This document shows positions 31,382-42,504 of a DNA stretch of 64,000 nt, piece by piece. A program made the translations under genes and the position numbers. The DNA lies in assembly GCA_036924255.1 (NCBI GenBank), contig JAUPFN010000007.1, positions 38,059,414 to 38,123,413 of the forward strand, given 5' to 3'. Positions within the stretch are counted from its first letter, which is position 1. Each line of letters opens with the position of its first letter. The notes under the pieces are model-generated. The model made no database searches. It had not been told where the DNA came from and worked only from the letters and a program-made list of their open reading frames with translations. This stretch comes from Apodemia mormo. Its lineage: Eukaryota; Arthropoda; Insecta; Lepidoptera; Riodinidae.

Positions 31382-32280
31382 AACACAGATCACATGAATA
31401 CTAACACGCCATTGAGAAGGAAACGTGTCGCCGCGCATATGAGCAAACGCTCCTATCACTGTCAAAAGTGTCGTACATTTGTAGTTATATGTATTAGTAG
31501 CGAAAAAATATAAATAAACCATATTGTACAATTTTATCGTATCTAACGAGATGACAAGGTTTAAACATTACCATTGGATTGATTTTATTTCATCGGTAAG
31601 TAGTAACTCTGTTTGAATGCAAGCTACGCTGACAACCTAAGGAATTGACTTGAAAGGCGTATCCATTTAATCTGTGGTTTCTAATCATCGGTGCTATAAA
31701 ATGTATTTTTATGTTTCAAATCAGAAACTCGAACTTGAGGATTTCTTAAACTTGACTTTATAATTATAGTAATGTGAAGTACATAGTTGATATCTAAGTA
31801 GTTTTAACACTATATTTTATATGTAGTTAAAGTTAATTATTTCACCTTACGACGAAATATTCGGAGGTTTCGGGGGCGATAAATCTATCTAGCTAGGTTT
31901 CATTTTTAGAAAATGTTATTTAAAAAAAAATACCGATAGAGCTTTATCATCAAATACTGTTATAATTTAAATGCAGTAAATTTGCAACAACCGACTTCTT
32001 ATCTCCTTTATATATCTACTTTATATACTCAAAAATACTTTATATATCTGGATCAAATCTTCGCTAAATTTTTATGTGACCAAATGGGAAGTAGTCATAC
32101 CCTCTTAACTAAAAAAAGAGTTTTTTAAATCGGTTAACAAATGATCAAATTCTGAGGCAACAAGCATAAAAAATACGACCGAACTGAGAACATCCTTTTT
32201 TGGAAAGTCGGTTGAAAATGTAATTGAATATTTATCCTGAAGTTTTTGGGTGGTACGAGCACAAGGACAGATTTTTTTTA
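31382..32280. other. Intergenic, no gene seen
   Basis: AT-rich. CAACCGACTTCTTATCTCC at about 31987 and AAAGTCGGTTGAAAATG at about 32203 form a loose inverted pair around CTTTATATA repeats, possibly another foldback. Confidence 0.4.
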
Positions 32281-32600
32281 TATCATAAGATAGCAAACAA
32301 GCAGATCGCCTATAGACACCAAATATGTTAATGGTGCGTTGCTATCTTGTGGCTAGGTCAAATGCTACATGCATGAGCACCGGCTACCTTACCCTCTAAA
32401 TCGAAACACGACAGTGACAAGCACTGACGCTATTGCGGCAAGCGTAAGGCGGTGGTACCGAACCCGGGCGAGACAATGCAGAACTTTACTATCTAATAGC
32501 CACGATGGTAGTGACTCGCATATCAAATCGGTCGCCTTTTACGACCTGCCTGTTAGAACGGCCTATTCTTCTAGGAGCCCGGGACCAACACGGGGAAATA
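32281..32600 (-). mobile_element. SINE family A
   Basis: Antisense; TAAGATAGCAAACAAGCAGA, ATGTTAATGGTGCGTTGCTA, GGTCGCCTTTTACGACCTGC, GGAGCCCGGGACCAACACGG. A short deletion removes the second-strand tail text after the AGCAGA. Confidence 0.8.
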
Positions 32601-33468
32601 CGTTAAACATTAACGTTTTAATTTAATTATAATATTATTTAAGCCAAGCTAATTAATCATGAGGAAAAATAATACGCTGCGACCGCTCGCGCTGTGACGA
32701 TATTTTGGTGAGGTGTTTGTGTTTTTACTTCATGTGGTCTGTGATTTTTACTGACTTCAAAAAAAGTTGGTTTGAATGTTTGTAACACACTTTCTCCGCC
32801 AGTTAAGAATTTTGTCGATAGTTTTTTGTTTGATAGGTCAGAATTCAGAGGCAGTCATGTGAATTTTATTGAAATTAATGGAGCAATTTTTCGTTAAAAT
32901 CGACAAAAATAGACCACTTTTTGCTTGTGGTTGGTTCTTTTCCGCAAAAGTTTTGGTGAAGACTTTCAATTTTTACTCTACTATAGAGAATGAAATACAG
33001 TAAGTAAAATGAAATCGCAGGCAGTCATGAGGAATGCTGAGAGAAGTGAAAACTTGAAAGGGTATTTACAAGCACAGATTTAAACCTTACATACATACAT
33101 TTATACCTTCTTCCTACCTTCCAGCTACCTTCCCGCTGCCTTCTTCCTACCTACCTCTACCTTACCTCTACTTTCCCATTATCTTCCCGCTATCATTTCG
33201 CTTTTCTTACATAATAATATAATCATAATAAGAGCTACTGATAGTCATAATAAAGTTAATTAATGATATCGATCCCTACCACATGAAAGAAACTCAAATA
33301 AGGCGTATTCTTTTTTCTTTAATTTATTTTTAGAAAACTAACTTTCAAGTCAAATTTGTATATTGTACAATTGTAGATACACGTTGTGTCTGTTAAATAT
33401 ACTGCTGTCTAATTATGGAAACTTTTAATTGGCATATTTTGTTACTTAGATTTACAACATTACACATT
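32601..33468. other. Intergenic repeat debris with a CT-rich tract
   Basis: CTTCAAAAAAAGTTGGTTTG resembles a common repeat. About 33105-33190 is a pyrimidine-rich run of CTACCTT/CTTCCTACC units. No gene. Confidence 0.45.
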
Positions 33469-33832
33469 TCGCCGTGTTGGTCCCGGCCTCCTTTGTAGAA
33501 TAGGCCAACTGCCGTTCTGCCAGGCAGGTCGTAAAAGGCGACCGATTGGCTATCGAGTCACTACCATCGTGGCTACTAGGTGGTAGAGTTCTGCATTGTC
33601 TCGCCCGGGTCTGGTACCACCGCCTTACCTATTCCTGCCGCAATAGCGTCAGTGTTTGTCGCTGTCGTGTTTCGGTTTGGAGGGTAAGGTAGCCGGTAAA
33701 CTTATGCATGTGGCATTAGACCTCGCCACAAGATAGTAACGCACCATTAACATCTTTGGTGTCTATAGGCGACGGTTGACTCTTTCCATCAGGAGACCCA
33801 TCTGCTTGTTTGCTATCTTATGATATAAAAAA
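33469..33832 (+). mobile_element. SINE family A, best sense copy
   Basis: Runs CCGTGTTGGTCCCGGCCTCC to GCTTGTTTGCTATCTTATG followed by ATATAAAAAAAAAAAC. The A-rich end shows the true orientation of the family. I see no clear A and B boxes, so it is SINE-like rather than proven tRNA-derived. Confidence 0.8.
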
Positions 33833-33922
33833 AAAAACAACATTGTGTTAAATTGCTGTGAGTTTTCTGAATAAATAAATAAATTTAAAAAATGGGAAGG
33901 TCCATTATTTTTTTTAAATATA

Positions 33923-34085
33923 ATTAGATAGCCAAATCAGCAGGTGGCTCTCCTGGTGGAAAGAGAAAACATCGACTAGAGACACCAAATATGTTAATGG
34001 TGCGTTGCTATCCGCGTGGCGGGATAGCAATGTCACAGGCATTAGTCTACCGGCTACCTTACCTTCTGAACCAGAACACTTTCTG
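33923..34085 (-). repeat. SINE family A, tail half
   Basis: GATAGCCAAATCAGCAGGTGGC, ATGTTAATGGTGCGTTGCTA, GGCTACCTTACC, then unrelated text. Confidence 0.7.
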
Positions 34086-34408
34086 GCCAGTTGTTGCAGT
34101 TTTACTGCGTGAAGTAATATATTAATAAACGTAATGTTAACTATCGCTGTTTTTTAAATTAATTGCTTTTTAACAGTGTCTGTTATCAGAGTTGGGAAAT
34201 TCAATGTATCCAATTGCTATTTATTGTTAGTTGTTATCCGTAAATATTGTTAGTTGCTATGTCATGTATTTTTTCGGTTTCGGGCTTAGTTGTTTTGCCT
34301 TTTGGCTAATTTAAAGAAAATAATACAGTAACATACATACATATAGCCGATATGATGTAGGCAGAGATGCAACTAGTTATATAGTCAACGGCTTACCTAC
34401 CTAGGTAC

Positions 34409-34717
34409 TGTAACACCTCTATGGTGTTACATACAACTGGCAGCTTTGTCGACTTTCAAATGTAGAACTGTTTAATTTGTAGAGGAAAAAATACGATAGA
34501 ATGTGAGTCTTGTTTGTAATTTGACAAGGGATAGACGTCCCACGAAAATAAAAGAAGATACATTACGAAAGTCTATTTATTAGAGAATCCCGAAAAATCT
34601 TGCTTCTCATCAGTACCTCGAGCTGCCAAGCGAGTATAAAGAAAGATTCCCTAGAAAAAGGGGATATCATTGGCAAAGTAACACGTCCGGCTGAAGGGTC
34701 AGCGGGCGGCCGTTACA
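34409..34717 (+). repeat. 5' LTR of the defective Gypsy-type element
   Basis: TGTAACACCTCTATGGTGTTACA at the start is itself an inverted repeat (TGTAACACC / GGTGTTACA). Ends GGGCGGCCGTTACA. Confidence 0.96.
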
Positions 34718-34730
34718 AGTTGGCGGAGGC

Positions 34731-34850
34731 GCCGTGCAGTCGCTGTGTGCAGTCGCTGTGTGAAGTCGCTGTGTGAAGTCGCTGCGGAAAGTCGCTGCGG
34801 GAAGTCGCTGCGGGAAGTCGCTGTGTGAAGTGGCTACGGAAGTCACCACG
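34731..34850 (+). repeat. 13-bp tandem array in the element leader
   Basis: Units of CGCTGTGTGAAGT or CGCTGCGGGAAGT starting at 34741, 34754, 34767, 34780, 34793, 34806, 34819, with degenerate edges. They lie between the LTR and the gag start. Confidence 0.9.
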
Positions 34851-34927
34851 TTCAGGCACTACGCGCAATCACCACGCTAGTAAAAACCAGGAAAGCTAAG
34901 TATTGTGGTCAGAAGGTAAGAGTTAAG

Positions 34928-37684
34928 ATGGAGGCCATCAAGCGCTTCAACGGAACGCAGAATTTGGCGTTCGCAGAGTTTATTAAAGATTTCAAAACGG
35001 TCGCGGCAATAAATAAATGGGACATAGAGAGCTTGCCTTTACTTCTGGGACTATATCTTGATGGTCCGGCGTTAGCATTTTACAAAATGATATATACCGA
35101 CACGGCCAATTTCAATGAATTATGTATAAAAATTGAAAACGAATTCCCTATTTCGATAAATTATATGGAACGATTTTATGTATCCAAACAGGGCCGCGAT
35201 GAAGAACTACTAACCTATTTTTACAGACTCAGCGACATCGCAACCAAAGCTGAAATTTCAGACGTCATTGTCATAAAACAATTCATCAAAACGATGTTAC
35301 CCTCGCTAAAAGAAAAACTAGGAATGAGAGTGTATTCGTCGCGAGAAGAATTACGAAACACAATCATTCAATACAACGAGGTCTTTGGGGGTCAATTGAG
35401 AGCGAGTAACCTTCCTTTACAACCGCCAATGGGGGTACAACAGAAGGTGAAATTCAGGGAGGAACCAGACATCCTGCCCAGTACGCCCATACGCTCGCAG
35501 GCAGAACGTCCACAACCGTCGGAAGTTTTTCACACGCCCCGGTATAATTTAAGGCCGAGACGTTATGAAAGAACGGCCTCAAACACACATAATGATTTCA
35601 GACGCAGTCCGATGACACCACAACACCCAAACATACAGGGACGCCGCCAAAGAAATGAAACGTGGGAGATGAGAGCTGCGTCCCAAACAGAGGAAGATCT
35701 CCCGACGGAAAGCAAAGGTTTGTCCAGTCCATTTATACAGGTCATAATTAAGGGTCGTTCGTGTTCAGCGTTAATCGATACGGGAGCAGATATATCGTGC
35801 ATGTCAAAAGATCTCGCGGAACATCTAAAAATAACATTCAAAGATGATGCACCCAATAGGCATTTTGTAAAATCGCTAGGAGGATCGTTACTAAATGTGA
35901 TAGAAAAGACGTGTGTAAATTTAATGATAAATAACAGTATTTTTGCGAATGAAATGTTAATAATAGAGAATATTAAAACTAAACTTATATTAGGTCGAGA
36001 TTTTCTGAAAAAATATGATGCTGTAATAGACTTTTCAAAGAATTTCATATGTCTTAAACAGCGTTGCTATGTAGATTTCATTAATACCACATTGCTACGA
36101 AATAATGATGATCTTTCCAGTATGAACGGCTACCATAGAAACGTTGTAAATAGTAATGTCACTGATGTAAATAAATCATATAATTTGTTAAAACCGGATT
36201 ACGTGTATTATGTGAATTATGTAGAGAAAAACGAGGATAAATTATATCCGCAAGTAAATTCTAGCAATGAATGCGAAATGGATGAAATTAACATAAATCC
36301 GGAGTTATGTAAAAAGCAAAAGAATATGCTGCGAAATCTGTTTAGTAAGTATAGGAAATGTTTCGCATTTAGGCCCACAGAATTAGGTAGGTGTAAACTA
36401 ACAGAAATAGAAATAAAAACGATAGACCAGGTAGCAGTACACCACCCGCCATATCGTGTATCACCTAAACAACTAGAAATAATCAATACACAAGTGAGAG
36501 AAATGTTAGACAACGGTGTCATTCGCGAATCAAAAAGCTCTTATGCTTCCCCAGTAGTGTTGGTGCGGAAGAATGATAACACATGGAGATTCTGTGTGGA
36601 CTATCGTAAGTTGAATAAAAAGGTGGTGACAGATAGCTATCCATTGCCTATTATAGAGGACATTCTAGTATATCTTTCGGGTGCCCACTATTTCGCTGAT
36701 TTAGATTTAAATTCTGGCTATTGGCAACTTATGATTTCGGAAAGTGATAAGCATAAAACGGCATTTATCACACCGTCAGGATTGTATGAGTTTAACGTGT
36801 TACCTTTTGGCTTAAAAACAAGTCAAGCAGTATTTCAGCGTACAATGGATAAGGTGTTAGGGGATATTAAATACAAGAATGCCATCTGTTATGTTGATAA
36901 TATATTAATATGGGGGAAAACTTTCACAGAATTTAAGGAAGCATTAGAAAAGGTGTTAATGCGCCTTAAGGAAGCGAACCTCACGCTTAAACCAAATAAA
37001 TGTAGTTTTGGGTATGGAAAGATAAGTGTGTTAGGGCATGAGATTTCGGGGGATGGTATTCGACCAGATAGCAGGAAATTAAAGGCGATAAAAGAAATGC
37101 CTGCACCGACTAATGTAAAACAGGTAAAATCGGTATTGGGAGTATTCTCCTATTACCGTAAGTTCATTGATAATTTTGCCAAAATTGCTCTACCCTTAAC
37201 AAAATTACTAAAGAAGGGGTCGAAGTTTTGTTGGTCCTCGGAACATCAAAACGCGTTTTCCATTATCATAGATCGAATGTGTAACCCACCTATTATTATA
37301 AGTCATTATTCTAGTGATAAGGATATTTTAACTAGGTTGTATATAGATGCTAGTGGAGAAGCTCTGGGATGTTGTCTAATGCAAGGAAAAGTAGAAATGC
37401 ATCCGATATCGTATGCATCGAGGAAGTTGAGTGAGGCAGAAAAGAAATACTCCACTACTGAGAAAGAATGTTTAGGTCTAGTGTGGGCGTTAAATTATTT
37501 TAGGCATTTTTTATGGGGATTGAAATTCCAAGTCGTAACCGATCACAAGGCGTTATGTTGGCTTAGAGATAGGAAGGATATGAATGGAAGGTTGGCGAGA
37601 TGGTCACTGAGCATACAAGCATATGATTTCGATATCGTGCATTGTGCAGGCAAAAGAGATATTTTGACAAAAGGGCTAAAGTAA
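34928..37684 (+). CDS. Gag-Pol fusion lacking integrase, RT motif substituted
   Basis: 918 codons from ATG 34928. Residues 1-160 are capsid-like (MEAIKRFNGTQNLAFAEFIK); the gag tail is arginine-rich (YNLRPRRYER) without a CCHC knuckle. Protease LIDTGADIS follows (about 35770), then reverse transcriptase with YRVSPKQLEI, CVDYRKLNKK, DLDLNSGYWQLM and LPFGLKTSQAVFQR. The catalytic box reads YVDN (36890-36901): GAT AAT where GAT GAT is expected, a single G-to-A change at 36899 that removes a metal-binding aspartate. RNase H has LYIDASGEALG and VTDHKALCWLRD. After IVHCAGKR the frame switches to DILTKGLK and stops. RT should be inactive, and the integrase core is gone. Confidence 0.9.
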   Translation: MEAIKRFNGTQNLAFAEFIKDFKTVAAINKWDIESLPLLLGLYLDGPALAFYKMIYTDTANFNELCIKIENEFPISINYMERFYVSKQGRDEELLTYFYRLSDIATKAEISDVIVIKQFIKTMLPSLKEKLGMRVYSSREELRNTIIQYNEVFGGQLRASNLPLQPPMGVQQKVKFREEPDILPSTPIRSQAERPQPSEVFHTPRYNLRPRRYERTASNTHNDFRRSPMTPQHPNIQGRRQRNETWEMRAASQTEEDLPTESKGLSSPFIQVIIKGRSCSALIDTGADISCMSKDLAEHLKITFKDDAPNRHFVKSLGGSLLNVIEKTCVNLMINNSIFANEMLIIENIKTKLILGRDFLKKYDAVIDFSKNFICLKQRCYVDFINTTLLRNNDDLSSMNGYHRNVVNSNVTDVNKSYNLLKPDYVYYVNYVEKNEDKLYPQVNSSNECEMDEININPELCKKQKNMLRNLFSKYRKCFAFRPTELGRCKLTEIEIKTIDQVAVHHPPYRVSPKQLEIINTQVREMLDNGVIRESKSSYASPVVLVRKNDNTWRFCVDYRKLNKKVVTDSYPLPIIEDILVYLSGAHYFADLDLNSGYWQLMISESDKHKTAFITPSGLYEFNVLPFGLKTSQAVFQRTMDKVLGDIKYKNAICYVDNILIWGKTFTEFKEALEKVLMRLKEANLTLKPNKCSFGYGKISVLGHEISGDGIRPDSRKLKAIKEMPAPTNVKQVKSVLGVFSYYRKFIDNFAKIALPLTKLLKKGSKFCWSSEHQNAFSIIIDRMCNPPIIISHYSSDKDILTRLYIDASGEALGCCLMQGKVEMHPISYASRKLSEAEKKYSTTEKECLGLVWALNYFRHFLWGLKFQVVTDHKALCWLRDRKDMNGRLARWSLSIQAYDFDIVHCAGKRDILTKGLK

Positions 37685-37893
37685 AGGACTTTTCACCGGG
37701 ACAATTAGTATTAGTTTATACACCAAGACGGGTGGACAATAGGAGTTTGAAATTATGTAGGTTATATAAAGGGCCGTTCAGAATAGTGGAAAGAATATCC
37801 AATGTAAATTATGTAATTACGAAGTTAAGCAATAGGAGATATAGAGATATTGTACATATAAATAGGTTGAAAGCATTTCATGTACGTATGTAA
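37642..37893 (+). pseudogene. Integrase C-terminal remnant
   Basis: In a different frame from the preceding ORF. KVKDFSPGQLVLVYTPRR and LCRLYKGPFRIVERISNVNY (a GPF/GPY-like module), ending IVHINRLKAFH, are the normal C-terminus of a Gypsy integrase. The HHCC and D,D35E parts that should precede it are absent, so an internal deletion joins RNase H to this tail at about 37650-37660. Confidence 0.85.
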
Positions 37894-38800
37894 ATAATAT
37901 ATAGTGTACTTATAGTCATTCATTGTAATAAATAATTGTTACATGTTAGACCATTACTTTTGTTTGGGCTTATATATGAGAATACTAATACTTGTATTTG
38001 TTTCATGTAATATGACGGGGCTCAACCAATGCTGTGATGATGGACCGAAGCTAAAAAGAAAAAAGATGACCAAAAGAATATTAAATCAAGAAATGTCATA
38101 TTTCCAATATCAATGTATTCCTCTCAAGCTCTTCCGTTCAATAATAAAGCCTTGTGGGGTATAATGTATACTAGGGACAGAGCCGCCTTAGTATGAAGTC
38201 GAAAGAGTCAGTATAAGTTAAGGGTTGAAAGTCTTTTGAAGGGGAGTTCAACTTTGTAGTACGACATAGTCGACACAAAGGATATCTGTATGGGATATAC
38301 ATGAACTCGGATAGTTTTGGAAGACATCATAATGATGGTATTGATATGGTTCAGAGTAAGGGATATTTATGATCGTGATCTATATATTGGGGCGAGCTCG
38401 ATGTTGAGAGGAAGTAATACTTCAATCTTTTTTCTTTTGGTCCACCAAAGAAAAGAAGTTTGAATTGTTATGCCTTTCCATCTCTTATTATCTCTTATAC
38501 AGCTAGAGCCCTTCAGGCTAAAATGTAATAAAATAAAAAAATGTTTGCGGTAGGATAGGTTAGGAAAGGGGACTGTGGTCTGTCTTTTAGGGGGGTTTTG
38601 GGAGACCAAAGTTTGTGCCATGGTGTGGTGGTAATGGTCAGAACCACACATGGGGCAAACTATCTTTTAGGAAAAGACAGTCCCACCAAAATGTACCTTC
38701 CCCTCGTAGGTAGGGCAATCAGGATAGGGATAGGTAGGGCATATGAAGGGAGACAAATGCCCCACCAGTTTCAGCTGCTCCCACCTTGGGGGGTAGCTGA
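37894..38800 (+). other. Element 3' region, possible decayed third ORF
   Basis: The frame with internal Met at 37976 starts MRILILVFVSCNMTG, hydrophobic like a signal peptide, and stops at 38164. It could be the start of a lost envelope-type ORF but nothing diagnostic remains. The end, CCACCTTGGGGGGTAGCTGA, supplies a purine tract before the LTR. Confidence 0.4.
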
Positions 38801-39109
38801 TGTAACACCTCTATGGTGTTACATACAACTGGCAGCTTTGTCGACTTTCAAATGTAGAACTGTTTAATTTGTAGAGGAAAAAATACGATAGAATGTGAGT
38901 CTTGTTTGTAATTTGACAAGGGATAGACGTCCCACGAAAATAAAAGAAGATACATTACGAAAGTCTATTTATTAGAGAATCCCGAAAAATCTTGCTTCTC
39001 ATCAGTACCTCGAGCTGCCAAGCGAGTATAAAGAAAGATTCCCTAGAAAAAGGGGATATCATTGGCAAAGTAACACGTCCGGCTGAAGGGTCAGCGGGCG
39101 GCCGTTACA
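38801..39109 (+). repeat. 3' LTR of the defective Gypsy-type element
   Basis: 309 bp; no difference seen from 34409-34717. Confidence 0.96.
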
Positions 39110-39172
39110 GTACCTACAAATCGGCCCACATATCCAATCTCGGGCAAGATATGGTCGATAGAAATATAAATA

Positions 39173-39487
<315 letters not shown>

Positions 39488-39835
39488 CTATCGATGTTAA
39501 AAGTACTTGGTATCGAAATAAAAATATTGAATATGTACTCGTATTTACTTGTATCGGAATGAGCCTAGCCTAGAGCGACCGCTCCTCTGACTAACCCAGG
39601 AGCCGAGGACCTGCGCTGCAACATTATACAATATTGATTAGTAAAAGACTGTAGGATATATTCACGACATATTGGAGAACACGACAGATAATGGCCATAA
39701 TATGTAACCAATAAAAAAAGAATATTACAGAACTACGTAGTAAACCCCAATGAAATTAGTGTAGAAATATTCAGAAAGTATGGTCACCGAGCGGCCGAAA
39801 CCGCCACGCTGTCGCCATCTAGAGAGTCACCTAGT

Positions 39836-40155
39836 TTTTTGCTATCCTGTGATATAAATAAAAAAAGACTGTCATTCATTTCTTGCAACGACCGACACCG
39901 AAAACTTGTCGTGGATGACGATTGACTACTATCGTAACTGCTAGGTGGTACAGTTGCGTAACATCTCGTTCGGGTTTGAAAAGACGGCCTTATGTTTTTC
40001 TACCACAGTAACGTCAGTGTCTGTCACTGTCGTCGAAGGGTAAGGTAGCCAGTAATTTGTGCATGTGTTTGCTATTCGGTAGCCGGACGGAAAAGTGATG
40101 ATTGTCTCTCCTTGTTAGAAACTTCTACTTTTTTGCTATCCTTTGATATAAAATA
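39836..40155 (+). mobile_element. SINE family A, two partial diverged copies
   Basis: A tail piece TTTTTTGCTATCCTGTGATATAAATAAAAA at 39836-39868 is followed by a second, diverged copy from about 39885 that ends TTTTTTGCTATCCTTTGATA plus A-rich text near 40150. Confidence 0.55.
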
Positions 40156-40329
40156 ATATCCACTGCACCAATATCGATAAGTGATAAGGCTTTTAATTGA
40201 TAACTGTGAAAAGGCTTTTAATTAATAAAAGTAATTGGGAGTGAGATTAGTGACTCACTAGTCTGATTACTCATGAAGAAATTGGCTGCATTAGATAAAA
40301 TATTTCCATACCTCAACTGGGTAGGTATA

Positions 40330-40954
40330 CAGGGTGTCCCAGAACTCAACGTCAAGCCGAAACGGGGTGACAGGATAGATCATAACCATCACGAGAAAAA
40401 TCAGAAAAAAAATCTATCCCATGCAGTTTGAAAATTCTGGGCATTTTAAGAAAAACCTAGAAATTTGGTCTAACTGTACCATTTTTCGGTTATTGTGGTT
40501 AATTTTTATTATTTTTGTTCATTTAAACTTTGGAACCGTAACCCTAAATAACATCTCGAGAATCACAGTCTAAAATAATGACACAATTACCCCAAGTTTC
40601 CTAGAATTTAGACTATTTGTTAAACTATGAATTTAAAATTTTCAAACTTTGTCGACTTTGAAACACCCTCCTTTAAAAAAAATGTACTAGAGTGCCTTGG
40701 CAAGTGCCATTAAGAGTTGGCGCATTTAATCAGGATTGTAAAATGGTACAATACTTGTTAGTTTCATACTAAAAAAAAACGAGTAAAAAATAAAAACCTC
40801 AAGTAACCCGATTTTTGCTAACCCATTTTACTCAGTTAAAATGTTTTTTATTCGCACAAGCCTTTAGTAGATTCTTTATTTTACGGCAAAATGATGAGAG
40901 AGATGGATAGTGGACATGTTTGCCATGAGCGAGCGAGACAGATAGTGACGCCAC
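40330..40954. repeat. Left terminal inverted repeat
   Basis: 625 bp; complementary to 42505-43127 with few mismatches. Its inner edge runs 44 bp into the tandem duplication at 40911. Confidence 0.9.
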
Positions 40955-41098
40955 GCAGTGAGACGGAGATGCGTCGTTTAAACGAGTGCGAATGAAACAG
41001 ATACTGGACATGTTTGCCATGAGCGAGCGAGACAGATAGTGACGCCACGCAGTGAGACGGAGATGCGTCGTTTAAACGAGTGCGAATGAAACAGATAC
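40911..41098 (+). repeat. Exact 94-bp tandem duplication in the DD41D element
   Basis: TGGACATGTTTGCCATGAGC..GAATGAAACAGATAC occurs at 40911-41004 and 41005-41098 with no difference seen. The right inverted repeat has only the beginning of one unit. Confidence 0.92.
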
Positions 41099-41331
41099 AG
41101 ACGCCATACCAAGCAAATAGCTACGCTGCCAGTCTGACACCAGTTAGTACATTTCGCTCATTCGTCTACTGCGCACCTTTCCGTATTCGCTTGTGTTAAT
41201 TCAGTACTGACAACTTTGGCTTTTCTTTTTGGACTTGGATTTTTGTGAATTGGACTTGTTGATTACATACCGGCAACTTTGGCTTCTCTCTTTTGGAATT
41301 GGACTTTTGTGTTGACATCCTTGTCATCACT

Positions 41332-42401
41332 ATGCCTACGCGCTACACTTCACAAGAATATGCGAACATGCATCTCATTTATGGGGAATGCAGATGCAAT
41401 GCAAGTGCCGCCGCTAGACTTTATCGTGAAAGATATCCAAATTTAGAGCGCTATCCGGATCACCGCGTGTTTGTTAATGTGCACCGTTCACTCACAGAGG
41501 GCGGCCATTTTCCGAATCAAATACGGGCTGGAGGTAGACCTCGCTTTCCTTACGAAGAAGAAGTGTTGGAAGAGGTCGCAGATGACCCAAGTATTTCCGT
41601 TCGTGGAATTGAAGAAAGAACGGGAATACCCAAAAGCACAGCACATCGTATTTTACAAAGAGCTGAAATGCATCCGTTTCACGTACAACGAGTTCAAAGT
41701 CTTCCTACCCTCGAGATTATCCTGAAAGGATTTCTTTTTGTAGAACAATGCTACAGAGGCATAATGAAAATCCCCAATTCATCCAAAAAATTCTCTGGTC
41801 AGATGAATCTACATTTAAAAAAGATGGCTACATAAACTTACACAATTTTCATGAGTGGCATGTGGAGAATCCACATTTAATGCGAGAAGACCGATCCCAA
41901 TATCGCTTTAAAGTTAACCTGTGGACAGGAATTTTAAACGGCAAAATTGTTGGGCCTTTTGAGCTGCCTGAGAATTTGAATGGCACGAATTATCTAAATT
42001 TTTTACGGGAAAATTTACCAAGTTTGTTAGAGGACGTACCACTAACAGATCGTCGCCACATGTGGTATCAACAAGATGGCTGCCCAGCGCATTACGCAGT
42101 GCAAGTAAGAGATTTCCTTGACCAAGTTTATCCGGGAAGGTGGATTGGACGTTCAGGCACTATCTCGTGGCCAGCCCGTTCCCCAGATTTAAATCCCCTG
42201 GATTTTTTTTATTGGGGCGTTCTCAAAGAAAAAGTTTATTCTAAGCCCATTGAGAGCGTAGCCGAGCTGCGTGAACGAATTTCTCAAGCTGCTGAGGACA
42301 TCAACTTTCGAGGATATGCCCGGCTAATAAGTAGATCTTTTTTAAGAAGATGTAGGGCGTGTGTTGAAGCTGATGGTAAACAATTTGAACATTTGTTATA
42401 A
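41332..42401 (+). pseudogene. DD41D transposase, one frameshift
   Basis: ATG at 41332 (MPTRYTSQEYANMHLIYGEC) opens an N-terminal HTH region common in insect transposon proteins; a second HTH motif reads RGIEERTGIPKSTAHRILQR. That frame continues to 41835 only by chance: near 41690-41710 the homologous reading moves by one base, and 41748-42401 carries the catalytic domain with D in ILWSDESTF (41802), D in QQDGCPAHYA (42075) and D in PDLNPLDFFYWG (42201). The product would be about 355 residues, normal length. With a single indel it is only recently inactive. Confidence 0.88.
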
Positions 42402-42504
42402 TAAAAAATGTTATTTTCAAATCTGACTTTTATTCCAATAAACCTAAACAAAACAAGGTCAACATTTTTCATTATTTTATTAGTATTTTGTTGCTTTGGT
42501 AAAA

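Larger units (their letters stand above)
34409..39109 (+). mobile_element. Ty3/Gypsy-type LTR retrotransposon, young but defective
   Basis: 4701 bp with 309-bp LTRs that I read as identical, TG..CA ends and a 4-bp target duplication GTAC (34405-34408, 39110-39113). The leader carries a 13-bp tandem repeat array. The coding region is a gag-protease-RT-RNase H fusion, with the integrase zinc and catalytic core missing, and an RT motif YVDN in place of YVDD. About 900 bp between the integrase remnant and the 3' LTR hold only short frames. Identical LTRs say it inserted very recently. Confidence 0.93.

Noticed and set aside
37943..38164. Envelope gene in the second retroelement
   Set aside because: A hydrophobic start is visible but the frame is short and lacks any diagnostic motif, so only a possible remnant is noted.
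41293..41331. Upstream extension of the DD41D transposase to 41293
   Set aside because: It begins at a TTG codon; the first ATG in frame is 41332 and it matches the usual start of this protein type.
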